DNA of 64,000 nt from Anaerolineae bacterium (GTDB lineage Bacteria > Chloroflexota > Anaerolineae > Aggregatilineales > Phototrophicaceae). The DNA lies in the NCBI GenBank assembly GCA_022823165.1, contig JAJDXR010000086.1, positions 1 to 64,000 on the forward strand. Direction: 5' to 3'. Under the pieces are notes generated by a model that was not told where the DNA came from, made no database searches, and saw only the letters and a program-made list of their open reading frames with translations. The translations under genes were made by a program, and so were the position numbers. How positions within the stretch are numbered: position 1 is the first letter of the stretch; each line of letters begins with the position of its first letter. Of this stretch, positions 26,097-35,825 are shown piece by piece.

Positions 26097-29000
26097 GTGG
26101 TCGAAAGCGAACATTTCTTCGACATCTTTTTCATATACCATCCCGTCGATATCGTCGTCGTACGGCGCATCGCCGCCCAGCTAAAGGCGCTTGGCAGCGT
26201 CTGTCGTTTCGAAGACGACGAATTCAGCGGCGGCGCTGTGGATATCGGCCTGCTCAAAGCCGATGTCTTGCGCTCCCACGCCGTCGGCATCGTGCTTTCG
26301 CCCGAGTCCGCGGCCAGCCAACTCTGCAACGAGTTGATTCAGTACGCCGTCACCAACAGCAAACGCATCGTGAGTCTGATCCTCGCTGACGATATTGACG
26401 TCGAGGTGCATCCCGCCGTCGCCGACCATCCATTTGTCTACTTCCGCGAGCAAGATCATCTGGCGGATGGCGTCGAGGATCTGCGCCACAAAATCGCGGT
26501 CGACTATGAAGTCAAGCTGCACAGCGAATTGCTGGTCGCCGCTGATCGCTGGCAGCGCCGCGGCCGCCGGCCCAGCCAGTTGCTGCCCGCTGAGCGCGTC
26601 GCCGAAGCCCGCCAGTGGCTGGCCAATGACGCCCTGCGCGCGATAAAGCCCTCCGCCCTATTGGTGGAGTACATCCACAGCAGCCGCCGCCAGCGCGCCC
26701 CGAGCGGACCAACGATTCCTTTCGCCCGGCTCAGCCTGGCGCTGCTGGCTATCATCGCGCTGATCGCCGGCTTCTTCCTGCTGCGCGCGGCTCTTGACGC
26801 CAATGCGGCTGCGCGGGCCGCCGCTGCTCAAACCAGTGTCGCGCGTACGCAAATAGCGCTGACTTCCGCAGCGGCCACCGCCGCCAGCGACAGCGCCGTC
26901 GGCTTGGTCGATGTACTGGCGGCCACCAGCGAAAGCATCGGCATAGCCGTCAGCCAGACCGCGCAAGCCCTGGCGGCAACCTCCACTCAAGCCGCTCGCG
27001 CCACGCAAACCGCGCAAGCCATCGCCACGCAGATACGCGCCACCGAAATCCACCGGCTGGCCCGCGATGCCGACGCTCTGCGCCTCGTGCGCGCGGCCGA
27101 GGCCGCCCTGGCCGCGGGCGACCGCGAACTCGCGCTGGCATTGGCCTGGACGGCGAAAGACGCGCTGGAAGATCCCCAACGCGCCTACCGCGTCATGCGG
27201 CTGGCGATCGCAAGCGTCGACGGGCTTGCGCTGGAAGATGTCGCGCTGCTGGCTTTTCAGCCGGGTGGCGGCAGCTTCGCCCTCGTCCGGCAATTCTCGC
27301 CAATCCTGCAAATCTTCGATAGCGCCAGTTGGACGCTGCAACAGGCCATCGACGACAGCGAGGCGTCAATCACAGCGCTGGCTTACAGCCCGGATGGCAG
27401 CTTGCTGGTCAGCGGCGCCGCCACGGGCGAAGTCGTCATTCGCGCTGCCGAGAGCGGCGTCGCCGTCCACCGTCTGCAACGGCATGGGGCGGCGATTACC
27501 GCGCTCGCCTTTGACCTCGCCGGAGACCTGCTCTACAGCGCCGGCGGCGACCCCGCGCTGGTCGCCTGGGACAGCGATAGCGGCGAGGAACTGGCTGCCT
27601 TCGCCGCTGACGACGCGGATGCGCCGGACATCAGCGATCTGCTGGTGACGGCCGACGGCGGCCGCATCATCGGCTGGAGCCGGTCCGGCGCCGTCACACA
27701 GATGCGCCAGTGGTCAGCGGACTCCCTGGAACCCATTGCGGGCGCCGCCGGCGAGCGCGTCTACCGCGGCGTCGACGCCGACGGCCGCTTCGGCTACAGC
27801 GGCGGACGCAGCTTGCCCGCATACCCCGGCGATCCCAACGCTGGCGACCTGACGTTCTGGGACTTGACCAGCGGCGACCGCATCGCGGCGGTGACCGAGG
27901 GCTTTAACTGGTCGCTGCTGGCCGGCGACGATTTGACCGCCGCGACCGATGACTTGCGCTTCATCACCTTCCACCGCGACCAGGCGCTCCTCGGCCTCCG
28001 CAGCAGCGACGGGCAGCAGCGCGCCGCCCTGATAAACACGGCGGACGGCAGCCTGATTCGCAGCTTCGACGACGAACTGGCCGCGAGCCTGGCTTCCACG
28101 CTGTTCCTGGACGCGGATACGCTGCTGTCAGCGACAACCGACGATCGACTCGTACTCTGGTCCAGCGCCGATGGCGCGCTCATCCGCGAAATTGCCGCCG
28201 CGCCCCAAACGCTGACGCAAATTGAGCTCAGCCCCGATGGCAATACCGTCATCGGGCGTTCAGCTGAAGGCGATGCGATGCTGTGGCGACTGCAGCAAGG
28301 CAGCCTGGCATCGCCGATCGCAACCTTCCCGGGCGCGCTGCCGGGCACAGCTATCAGCCCCGGCGGCGAAACCGTGCTTTTGGTTGAAGACAGCCGCGCG
28401 ACGCTGCGATCCATCGGCACGGACGAGATTATCAGCCGCGTCGACGCCAGCCTGGTCAGCACAGCCGGCGCCCGCTTCGCCCTCATCGCGGGCGACCGCG
28501 CGACGGTCAGCGATTTCGAAACCGGGGCGGAACTGCATAGCTGGGCCGTCGATTGGGACGAAGCGCGGCAAATGCGCCTGTCCCCCGCTGGCGAGCTGCT
28601 GCTCGTGCAGGCTGACGGCGCGCTGTGGCTGCTACAAGCCGAGTCCGAGGCGCCCCTGCCCTTGAGCCCCGGCAGCGCGGGCCCGCCTCTGCAAGTCGCC
28701 TTCTCAGCCAGCGGCGCTCATTTCGCAACCGTCCACGCTGAGCGCGCCCTGCTCTGGGAAGCAGCCAGCGGGCAGGCTCTGGGCGCTTATCCCCTGGGCG
28801 CCGCGTCAACTGCCGACCTTGACCTGGCCTTCAGCCCCGATGGCGAAACACTCTACTTTTTTCTGCGACTCGAGGACGGCTTGGCGGGCCTCACGGCGGT
28901 GACAATCGCCGATAACGCCGTCCGGCGCCACACCTTCCTGGATATCGCCTACGGCGAGCTGACGCCCGAGGGCGAATTCCTGCTGCTGGCGCTGCGCAGC

Positions 29001-29375
29001 GGCGGCCTACAGATTGTCGGCACAGCGACCGGGGAGGTGCTGCGCGCTCTGCCGCTGCAGTCTAAGGCTCTTGACTCGCTGCGCTTGCTGCCGAGGCCCG
29101 GTTTGCTGCTAGCGTCTTCGGGTCGAGAGCTAACCGTCTGGGATACCGCCATCGCAGCCATCGATCAGCAATTCGTCCATGCCCGCCCACTCGCTGACTA
29201 CAGCCACAGCGACGACGCGCAGCGATTCTTGACACGTGACGAGAACGGCGTCGCCCGCCTTTGGCAAGTCGAAAGCCCAGCCCAACTGCTGCGCCGAATC
29301 GAAGCCGACCATCCGCCGCGCCCGCTGACCTGCGCCGAGCGCGAGCAGCATCTTGTGCTGCCGCTCTGCGAGTAA
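26097..29375 (+). CDS. TIR domain - transmembrane - WD40 repeat protein
   Basis: 1092 aa. Residues about 8-140 form a TIR domain: FFDIFFIYHPVDIVVVRRIA, CRFEDDEFSGG, and IVLSPESAASQLCNEL, where E79 is at the position of the catalytic Glu of NADase-type TIR domains. A transmembrane segment follows (about 208-232), then an Ala/Thr/Gln-rich helical stalk (about 235-350) with repeats such as QTAQA, then WD40 beta-propeller repeats (about 370-1085; for example ITALAYSPDGSLLVSGAATG). This would put TIR in the cytoplasm and the propeller outside, or the reverse. Start GTG 26097 was chosen because the TIR strand begins at once. Related TIR-WD40 proteins are common in Chloroflexota; signalling or defence roles are inference. 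The GT4 gene follows after 5 bp. Confidence 0.82.
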   Translation: MVESEHFFDIFFIYHPVDIVVVRRIAAQLKALGSVCRFEDDEFSGGAVDIGLLKADVLRSHAVGIVLSPESAASQLCNELIQYAVTNSKRIVSLILADDIDVEVHPAVADHPFVYFREQDHLADGVEDLRHKIAVDYEVKLHSELLVAADRWQRRGRRPSQLLPAERVAEARQWLANDALRAIKPSALLVEYIHSSRRQRAPSGPTIPFARLSLALLAIIALIAGFFLLRAALDANAAARAAAAQTSVARTQIALTSAAATAASDSAVGLVDVLAATSESIGIAVSQTAQALAATSTQAARATQTAQAIATQIRATEIHRLARDADALRLVRAAEAALAAGDRELALALAWTAKDALEDPQRAYRVMRLAIASVDGLALEDVALLAFQPGGGSFALVRQFSPILQIFDSASWTLQQAIDDSEASITALAYSPDGSLLVSGAATGEVVIRAAESGVAVHRLQRHGAAITALAFDLAGDLLYSAGGDPALVAWDSDSGEELAAFAADDADAPDISDLLVTADGGRIIGWSRSGAVTQMRQWSADSLEPIAGAAGERVYRGVDADGRFGYSGGRSLPAYPGDPNAGDLTFWDLTSGDRIAAVTEGFNWSLLAGDDLTAATDDLRFITFHRDQALLGLRSSDGQQRAALINTADGSLIRSFDDELAASLASTLFLDADTLLSATTDDRLVLWSSADGALIREIAAAPQTLTQIELSPDGNTVIGRSAEGDAMLWRLQQGSLASPIATFPGALPGTAISPGGETVLLVEDSRATLRSIGTDEIISRVDASLVSTAGARFALIAGDRATVSDFETGAELHSWAVDWDEARQMRLSPAGELLLVQADGALWLLQAESEAPLPLSPGSAGPPLQVAFSASGAHFATVHAERALLWEAASGQALGAYPLGAASTADLDLAFSPDGETLYFFLRLEDGLAGLTAVTIADNAVRRHTFLDIAYGELTPEGEFLLLALRSGGLQIVGTATGEVLRALPLQSKALDSLRLLPRPGLLLASSGRELTVWDTAIAAIDQQFVHARPLADYSHSDDAQRFLTRDENGVARLWQVESPAQLLRRIEADHPPRPLTCAEREQHLVLPLCE

Positions 29376-29380
29376 ACCCC

Positions 29381-30523
29381 ATGCCGCGCATTCTCTTCAC
29401 ATCCTGGTACACCGGCATGGGCGGCGGCGAAACCGACTTGCTCACGCTGGCCGAGGCCCTGGAAGCGAGTGATTTCGAGTGTCAGTTGCTGCTGCCGCGG
29501 GACGGGCAGCTGGGGCAGCGCTGGCGGCAAGCTGGGCGCCGGACGCACTTCATCCGCTATCGCGGCGCCACGACCTGGTTCCTGCCGGCAATCTGGGCGC
29601 GGCTCGGCGTTGTCAGCCGCTTCGTCGACCTGCTAAAACGCGAACGCATCGACCTGGTGCATGCCGATTATCACACCCTCCCCATGATCGCGCCGGCCGC
29701 GCGCCGCGCTCGCGTCCCGCTCTGCTGGACTGTCTTGGGCTGGTGGTTCCGGCCCAAGCCCTGGCAGCGCGCCTTCTTCCGCGGGCTGCCGACTGCTGCG
29801 CGCTCCAAAGCCATACGCGCCGGCTTCCTGGGCGACCCGCCCTTCATGCCGGCTGACCAGCTGCCGGTGATCTACACCGGCGTCGACACCAGGCGTTTCC
29901 ACCCGCGCCAGGACGGCGCCGCCTTACGCCGCGAGCTCGGTCTCAGCCAAGACGCGCTGGTGGTGGCGATGGCCGCGCGCTTCCAGCGGGTCAAAGGTCA
30001 TCACACCTTTCAAGCAATGGCGGAACAAGTCTTGGCGGAATCGCCCCAGACCCAATTTATCATAGCTGGCGCTGATGTCTTCGGCGTGGCCGCCGATCAG
30101 CGCTATCGCGAAGAAATCCTGGAGCGCGCCAAGTCCAGCGCCATTCTGCGCGATCGCCTGCGCTATATCGGCTTTCGGGACGATGTCGAGGCGGTCTACG
30201 CGGCGGCGGATGTCTTCGTCTGCCCCTCGGATTTTGAAAGTTACGGCAAAGCCAATCTTGAAGCGATGGCCTGTGGCAAACCGGTGGTGAGCAGCCGCCG
30301 CGGCGGCCCCTCAGAGACCATTCTGGACGGCGTCACCGGCTTCCTGGTCGAAAGCGGTGATGCCGATGCGATGGCGGCTATGGTGCTGCGCCTGCTGCGT
30401 GAGGGCGATTTGCGACACCAAATGGGCCGCGCCGCCACCGAACACGCCAGCGTCCGCTTCTCCGCCGGCGCCTCAGCCGCCGCCCAGAAACGCTATTTTG
30501 ACAACCTGCTGCGCCTCAGTTGA
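29381..30523 (+). CDS. Family 4 glycosyltransferase
   Basis: A 380-aa GT-B fold glycosyltransferase (GT4). The N-terminal domain starts with RILFTSWYTGMGGGE, the glycine-rich acceptor loop. The C-terminal domain has VVAMAARFQRVKGHHTF and YIGFRDDVEAVYAAADVFVCPSD, and ends its donor site with ESYGKANLEAMACGKPVV, the E-x7-E motif that binds the nucleotide sugar. It should add a sugar to a lipid or glycan at the cytoplasmic membrane. It starts 5 bp after the TIR-WD40 gene, so co-transcription is likely. Its 3' end overlaps the convergent gene by 8 bp. Confidence 0.9.
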   Translation: MPRILFTSWYTGMGGGETDLLTLAEALEASDFECQLLLPRDGQLGQRWRQAGRRTHFIRYRGATTWFLPAIWARLGVVSRFVDLLKRERIDLVHADYHTLPMIAPAARRARVPLCWTVLGWWFRPKPWQRAFFRGLPTAARSKAIRAGFLGDPPFMPADQLPVIYTGVDTRRFHPRQDGAALRRELGLSQDALVVAMAARFQRVKGHHTFQAMAEQVLAESPQTQFIIAGADVFGVAADQRYREEILERAKSSAILRDRLRYIGFRDDVEAVYAAADVFVCPSDFESYGKANLEAMACGKPVVSSRRGGPSETILDGVTGFLVESGDADAMAAMVLRLLREGDLRHQMGRAATEHASVRFSAGASAAAQKRYFDNLLRLS

Positions 30524-31469
30524 CAGTCGCGTTGCGGAAAAATTTGGCCAAAGTATCGCCCAGAGAATTATCGTTCAGATAGCGGATATGCTCGCCGGCG
30601 AAAGCAATCGGCTCCATGCCGAAGCGGCTGACGAGCGCATTGTCGGGCACGGTGTTGGCGACCGCCAGCAAATCCAGCAGACTTGTGCTGACCGGCGAGC
30701 CCGGCAAAAGCGCCTGCATCAGGATCACCGCCGGCCGCAGCAGCGCCACCGGAACCGGCGCCAGCAGACGCCGCGTATTCAGCGCTCGGATGATGCGCCG
30801 CTCAATCTCGCCGAGCGCGAGAACCTCGGGCCCGCCCAGCGCCAATTCCGCGCCGATCGTGCAGTCATCGTCCAGGCAGCGGATTACCGCTTCCACCACG
30901 TCATAAACGGACACCGGCTGGAACTCCGCCTTGCCGCCGCCGATCAGCGGGAAGACCAAGGGCGTAATCTTCAGCAGACGCGCGAAGGTATTGAAGAACT
31001 CGTCCTGCGGACCAAATATCGCCGAGGGCCGCAGCGCCGTCCAGTCCATATCCGAGGCGGCGACATAATCTTGCGCGCGGCCTTTGCTGGCCAAAAATCG
31101 ATAGGGCAGCCGGCTGCTGGCGCCATTCTGGCTCATATTGATGAAACGCCTGACGCCAGCGGAGCGCGCCGCGTCAAGCACATTCACCGTGCCTCGATAA
31201 TTGACCGAATCATAAGTCTGCCCACCCTTTTCCATGGCGATGGCGACAGTGTGGATCACGGCGCTGACATCGCGCATGGCCGGCGCCAGACTCTCCGGGC
31301 GGGTGACATCGCCTTCGACGATCTCGATTTGCTCGGCGACATTCGCCAGGCGCAGCGCCGCTTTCGCCCGCTTCCGCACCAGCGCGCGCGCCGGCCGTCC
31401 CAGCGCCACCAGCCGCTTTACCGTTTGGTTGCCCAGAAAACCGGCGGCGCCCGTCACCAAGATCGTCAT
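30516..31469 (-). CDS. NAD(P)-binding SDR/NmrA-like protein (NDUFA9-like atypical SDR)
   Basis: A 317-aa extended/atypical SDR. The Rossmann motif is TGAAGFLGNQTVKRL (about residues 6-20), with R in ALVRKRAKAA suggesting NADP(H), then VEGDVTRPESL. The usual YxxxK is changed: the segment reads LPYRFLASKGRAQDYV, as in NDUFA9-like and NmrA-like members that often bind cofactor without typical dehydrogenase activity. LRPSAIFGP follows. The C-terminus has a hydrophobic stretch (about 235-260), hinting at membrane association. The function is not defined. Confidence 0.78.
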   Translation of the reverse strand: MTILVTGAAGFLGNQTVKRLVALGRPARALVRKRAKAALRLANVAEQIEIVEGDVTRPESLAPAMRDVSAVIHTVAIAMEKGGQTYDSVNYRGTVNVLDAARSAGVRRFINMSQNGASSRLPYRFLASKGRAQDYVAASDMDWTALRPSAIFGPQDEFFNTFARLLKITPLVFPLIGGGKAEFQPVSVYDVVEAVIRCLDDDCTIGAELALGGPEVLALGEIERRIIRALNTRRLLAPVPVALLRPAVILMQALLPGSPVSTSLLDLLAVANTVPDNALVSRFGMEPIAFAGEHIRYLNDNSLGDTLAKFFRNATVN

Positions 31470-31571
31470 GGCTGCTACCCTCCAATGTTTCGCCTGGCCT
31501 CATTATATACCGCAATCATACCGCCAGCTTCCGCCCGCCTCAATTGCGGACAGTCGCCAAGGGCCTAAACC

Positions 31572-31600
31572 GTAGGGACGAGCCGGCGGCTCGCCCCTAC
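31572..31600. repeat. Strong palindromic hairpin, REP-like
   Basis: GTAGGGACGAGCC pairs with GGCTCGCCCCTAC (one mismatch, 3-nt loop). It lies between two minus-strand genes, with no T-run on either side, so it is a repeat or processing hairpin rather than a classic terminator. A half-copy is at about 11572. A GGGCAATCGCATCAAAA motif follows at 31608. Confidence 0.6.
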
Positions 31601-31655
31601 CCCATCAGGGCAATCGCATCAAAATCGGCGAAAAATCAAGCAAATTGCAGGCTGG

Positions 31656-34600
31656 CTAATTGCCCGCCAGCTTCTCCAGCGCGTCCACCACCGGCTGCCA
31701 GCGGCTGGCAGTGTATTGATCAGCCATGTCTTTCGCTTCTTGCAAGGTCATCGGGTTGGCGTGGCTGCCATGCCCCAGCGCCGCCAGAGCCCGCTTCCAG
31801 CGCTCGACATGGGCATCGCCGTAGTTCTCCTGCGTATAGCCAATCAAGGTGTCGATGAGGCTCTGCGGCACGGTGTAGGCTGGCGGTACCGGCGTGTCTG
31901 TCGGCACTGGCGTGTCCGTCGGCAGTGGCGTGTTTGTTGGAACGGGCGTATTCGTCGGGACAGGCGTGTTGGTCGCTGTTGGAATTGGCGTGTTCGTCGG
32001 CAGCGGCGTGGCTGTCGGCACAGGCGTATCCGTGGGCGCCGGCTGCAAGTTTTCCAGCGCGTCCACCACCGGCTGCCAGCGGCTGCGACTGTAAGTATCC
32101 GCCATATCTTTCGCCTCTTGCAGGGTCATCGGGTTGGCGTGGCTGCCGTGCCCTAATGCCGCCAATGCCCGCGTCCAGCGCTCGACATGGGCGCTGCCAT
32201 GCTGCGTCTCCGCTTGATAAGCCAGCAAGGTCTGAATCAAGCTCGACACGGGTGTAGCCGTCGGCGCTATTGGAGTCGCTGTTGGCACGGGGGTATCTGT
32301 CGGAATCGGTGTGCTGGTCGGCGTCGCCGTGGGAGTAGGCGTACTCGTCGGCACGGGCGTGTCAGTCGGCGGGATCGCCAAGGCGAAATGCGCTTGACCA
32401 CTGCGCTCAGCGCCGTCTTGCAGGCTCGCCGTCAGGGTCACGCGATAAGTGACGCCAGACGTCAGTCCATTGATGCGCTGGCTGGTCGCGCCCGCCCCCA
32501 GGCTGATGGAGTCGCTGGACATATCGCTGCCGACATAAGCCAGGGTGTAGCCGGTCGCGCCGCTGACAGCGCTCCAAGACAAGGTGGCATCGGAATAGCC
32601 CTGCGCCGCGACCGCGACATTGATGGGCGGCAGCGGTGTATTGCTCGGAACGGGCGTATCTGTTGGAACAGGCGTGTCGGTTGGGACGGGCGTCGCTGTT
32701 GGTGGACCTTCTGGCGCGGTTTTGACGCTGCCGGTGGCGACGACTTTACCGCCGCTCTCCGGATAGGCGTTGATTTCGAAGGTATAGAGCGTATCGGTTT
32801 TCAAGCCGCCGAAGCTGTGCGAGGTCGTGCCAGAATTTGGCGTGACAAAATCGTAATGGCCGCCGCCGCTGATGCTGACGAAGTAGAGCAGCACCTTGCC
32901 CATATCGCTCCACTTGACCGTGATGTGGTCTTTGGAGACTTTGGGGAAGATCATGCCCAGCGTACCATCGGTGGGCAGCTGCGGCTGTTCGTCTTGCTGC
33001 GATTGCTGCGGCAGGCGGATGGGTTTTGGCGTGTTCGTCGCTGTTGGCGTCGGCGTACTTGTTGGCGTACTCGTCGCGGTCGGAGTATCTGTTGGAGTAG
33101 CTGTACTCGTCGGCGTGGCGGTCGCGGTGGGTGTCGCAGTTGCAGTTGGCGTCGGCGTATCGCTGGACAGAACTTGCTGGCCTTGTTGCGCGGCTGGCGT
33201 ATCTGTCGGGGGCGCGTTTGGATCCGGGTAAGTGCGTATGGCGGTCTTCACCGAGCGCGCATGAAGCGTATTACAGTCGAGGCTTTCACAGATATCCACC
33301 CAAATGAGATATTCAGTATCCCTCTCGAAATTCCCAGAGAACCACCAGCCACTCTCTGCGGGGCTATCTTGATGCCAGGACTTGGTGATCGTTTTTCCGC
33401 CATCGGTAGGTTCAGCATAGGCAATCACATACTTTTTGTATACGGAAAATGGAATCAAGCTGTGGAGGAACGGCGCCCAGTTTACATATAGGCCACTGCC
33501 ACTCCCACGAGCCAAGATATAGAGGGTGAAATGGTCTGAATACACGATGCGAAGTTTCTTTGGGTCAGGCGTGGGGAGCTGCGGCTGCCCTTGATCTGAC
33601 TCCGATTGCTGCGGCAGACTGATGGTATTTGGCGTGTCGGTCGCTGTCGGCGTCAGTGTGCTGGTTGTGGTGGGTGTCGGCGTATCGCTGGGCACTACGA
33701 CCTGGTCTTGCTGCCCGGCGGGCGTATCAGTGGGGATTGGCGTCGGTTCCACGAATGGCGTGTGAGTGACCAAGCCCCAACCATCCGGCATGGTGCGGAA
33801 GATCGTCTTGTATGTTCTTGCGAATTCTATGCCACAGTTACTGCCCTCGTTATCGCCCGCGCAAGCCATCACCCAGATTTCATATTCGGTATCGGGCGCG
33901 AAATTGCCACCTCTCCTCGGGCCAGTAAAGCTTATCTCGCTGCTAGTTTGGCGGATTTCAGCGCCGCCCCCTCTTGGCGCCACGACCGGGATATATCTCA
34001 TTCGATAGCCCTTGAGGCTTTCTGGCGCATTGTCAGCGATTTTGTCCCAAGAGAAGGTAACAAGATGCACATCTGTCGAGTGGATGCGCACATAACCAGA
34101 AGGAGTGGGCTTTGGTATCTTCGGCAGCGAGGGGGCGGTGCGCAGGGTAACGCTGGCTTGGGCGACGACATTGCCATCGCAGGGATGAGTGCAGAGTTTC
34201 ACCGTGACGGTGTATTCGGTATCGGGCTTGATGTCGTATATCGAATAAAAATTGCCGTAGGGACCTAAACTGCGCTTGGCAATGGGGAGCGCTGGCACGG
34301 TCGTCCAATGATACCAGAGCGTGCCTTTAGGATTATTGCTATACCTGTGTATTCGCTCCTGGTGGGTCAGGCTCTCTAAATTGGTGAGGTCGTCCCATTC
34401 AATGTGGAATCGTTCGTGTTCCAAAACCGTGACGCGCAAGGGACCTGGCGTCGGCGTGTTGGTCGGCGTCGGCGTGATGGACGGCGTGAGCGTGTCAGTC
34501 GGCGTCGGCGTAATGGTCGGCGTGAAAGTTGCCGTCGGCGTCAGAGTGGGAGTTGGGCTTGGCCGCAGCGTTATCGGGATGTGGATTGGCGTATATGTGG

Positions 34601-35825
34601 GCACGGCATCCGGCGCTGGCAGCGTGCGCAGGGTAACCCTGGCTTGGGCGTGATAATGACCAGTGCAAGGATGAGTGCAGAGTGTGGCGGTGACGGTGTA
34701 TTCGGTATCCGGCTTGATGTCGTAAGCGCTAAACGAGATATAGGGACCTAAACTCCGCCCATCATAGGCGAGCTTCGGCTGCACAGTCCAATGATACCAG
34801 AGCGTACCCTTGGGATTATTGTGAAAGCGATTCGATACTTCGTCGTAGCTCAGGTGTTCAAGCCCCGTGATGTCATCCCATTCGACAACAAATCTCTTGT
34901 GTGTAACTTTTGTAACGCGCAAGGGACCGGGCACGGGCGTGTTGGTGGGTGTGGGCGTATTCGACGGAGTGGGTGTAATCGTCGGCGTCGGGGTGATGGT
35001 CGGCGTGTTCGTGATGGTTGGCGTTGGCGTTTTGGTCGGGGCGGGCGCCACATAGCGCGTTTTTATCGTTTTCTTCGCATGTATCGAGTTTGGACCCGGG
35101 AACCAGGTTACGCTGAAGTCATAGCCGCTGCCGAAAGGGATATCCCAGAAATCCAGTTCATTCTCGTAGATTTTCTGGGCGGTCCAGCGCTTTCCCTTGT
35201 TTGTCCAGGTGTAGCTTAAGCCCTCGATATTCACGGCTACGATATAATGTCCCGTGTGCGTTGGTCCGTCCCACAGCAGTTTTAAGTTGACATATCTGGG
35301 GTCTCCGTCATGCCCCTTGTACATGACATTCAGCTTGGTCAGCGGCGCCGGCTCGGGCACGGGCGTTGGCGTGCTGCCATTGGTGGTGACGGAAAAGCGC
35401 CGCCATTCCGTACCCACATAAGTAGTCCCGCCGCGTCTAAATGTGCCGCGCACTTCAATGTCGTATTCCGCGTTGGGCTTTAAGCCCTTGAGGGTGTAGC
35501 TGGTTTTTGCAGTGTCAATGCTGCCAGTAGGGATGCGGTAATTCCCGAAATATTCGGGATCGTTGTAATACTGAATCGAATAATGGGTCATACCTTTCAC
35601 AGGCGGCCAGGCCAGGGAGATGCTGTTGCTGGTTACATCGGTCACTTGCATTTCTATCGTGTCGATGGCTGGCACTGGCGTTGGCGTGGGATCCTGCGCC
35701 TGTGCCAGGGACGCGCTGAGCAGCGCGATGATGATGAAGAGCAGCGGCAGGAGGAAGAGCCGGTGGAGAAGCATTCGCTTGTGAATCGCAGGGCGGTGCG
35801 GTTGCGCTGCGGGTAGAGGAAACAT
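31656..35825 (-). CDS. Giant secreted FN3-repeat protein with TP-rich linkers and two C-terminal 'HVERW' modules
   Basis: 1389 aa. A signal peptide (LFLLPLLFIIIALLSASLAQA) is followed by about eight fibronectin-III-like domains. These include SISLAWPPVKGMTHYSIQYY near the N-terminus and ATLSWSAVSGATGYTLAYVG near 1090. They are separated by Thr/Pro linkers made of TPT and PTDTP repeats. Two copies of a 65-residue module (AHVERWTRALAALGHGSHAN ... RWQPVVDAL) end the protein, joined by a PT-rich linker. One more copy is in the protein at 55440. The design suggests an extended surface or matrix protein. Start ATG 35825 has AGAGG 8 bp upstream; ATG 35774 gives a shorter signal peptide. The linker DNA is internally repetitive and prone to slippage. 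Confidence 0.85.
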   Translation of the reverse strand: MFPLPAAQPHRPAIHKRMLLHRLFLLPLLFIIIALLSASLAQAQDPTPTPVPAIDTIEMQVTDVTSNSISLAWPPVKGMTHYSIQYYNDPEYFGNYRIPTGSIDTAKTSYTLKGLKPNAEYDIEVRGTFRRGGTTYVGTEWRRFSVTTNGSTPTPVPEPAPLTKLNVMYKGHDGDPRYVNLKLLWDGPTHTGHYIVAVNIEGLSYTWTNKGKRWTAQKIYENELDFWDIPFGSGYDFSVTWFPGPNSIHAKKTIKTRYVAPAPTKTPTPTITNTPTITPTPTITPTPSNTPTPTNTPVPGPLRVTKVTHKRFVVEWDDITGLEHLSYDEVSNRFHNNPKGTLWYHWTVQPKLAYDGRSLGPYISFSAYDIKPDTEYTVTATLCTHPCTGHYHAQARVTLRTLPAPDAVPTYTPIHIPITLRPSPTPTLTPTATFTPTITPTPTDTLTPSITPTPTNTPTPGPLRVTVLEHERFHIEWDDLTNLESLTHQERIHRYSNNPKGTLWYHWTTVPALPIAKRSLGPYGNFYSIYDIKPDTEYTVTVKLCTHPCDGNVVAQASVTLRTAPSLPKIPKPTPSGYVRIHSTDVHLVTFSWDKIADNAPESLKGYRMRYIPVVAPRGGGAEIRQTSSEISFTGPRRGGNFAPDTEYEIWVMACAGDNEGSNCGIEFARTYKTIFRTMPDGWGLVTHTPFVEPTPIPTDTPAGQQDQVVVPSDTPTPTTTSTLTPTATDTPNTISLPQQSESDQGQPQLPTPDPKKLRIVYSDHFTLYILARGSGSGLYVNWAPFLHSLIPFSVYKKYVIAYAEPTDGGKTITKSWHQDSPAESGWWFSGNFERDTEYLIWVDICESLDCNTLHARSVKTAIRTYPDPNAPPTDTPAAQQGQQVLSSDTPTPTATATPTATATPTSTATPTDTPTATSTPTSTPTPTATNTPKPIRLPQQSQQDEQPQLPTDGTLGMIFPKVSKDHITVKWSDMGKVLLYFVSISGGGHYDFVTPNSGTTSHSFGGLKTDTLYTFEINAYPESGGKVVATGSVKTAPEGPPTATPVPTDTPVPTDTPVPSNTPLPPINVAVAAQGYSDATLSWSAVSGATGYTLAYVGSDMSSDSISLGAGATSQRINGLTSGVTYRVTLTASLQDGAERSGQAHFALAIPPTDTPVPTSTPTPTATPTSTPIPTDTPVPTATPIAPTATPVSSLIQTLLAYQAETQHGSAHVERWTRALAALGHGSHANPMTLQEAKDMADTYSRSRWQPVVDALENLQPAPTDTPVPTATPLPTNTPIPTATNTPVPTNTPVPTNTPLPTDTPVPTDTPVPPAYTVPQSLIDTLIGYTQENYGDAHVERWKRALAALGHGSHANPMTLQEAKDMADQYTASRWQPVVDALEKLAGN

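Noticed and set aside
30357..31568. 403-aa plus-strand frame opposite the SDR/NmrA gene
   Set aside because: It starts in the GT4 gene and is a shadow of the minus-strand Rossmann protein, with no motif.
32187..35219. Plus-strand frames rich in VGVGV/RRR repeats, and a CRISPR-like repetitive look
   Set aside because: These are the antisense of the Thr/Pro linkers of the FN3 protein. Repeats are short, unequal and coding, without spacers.
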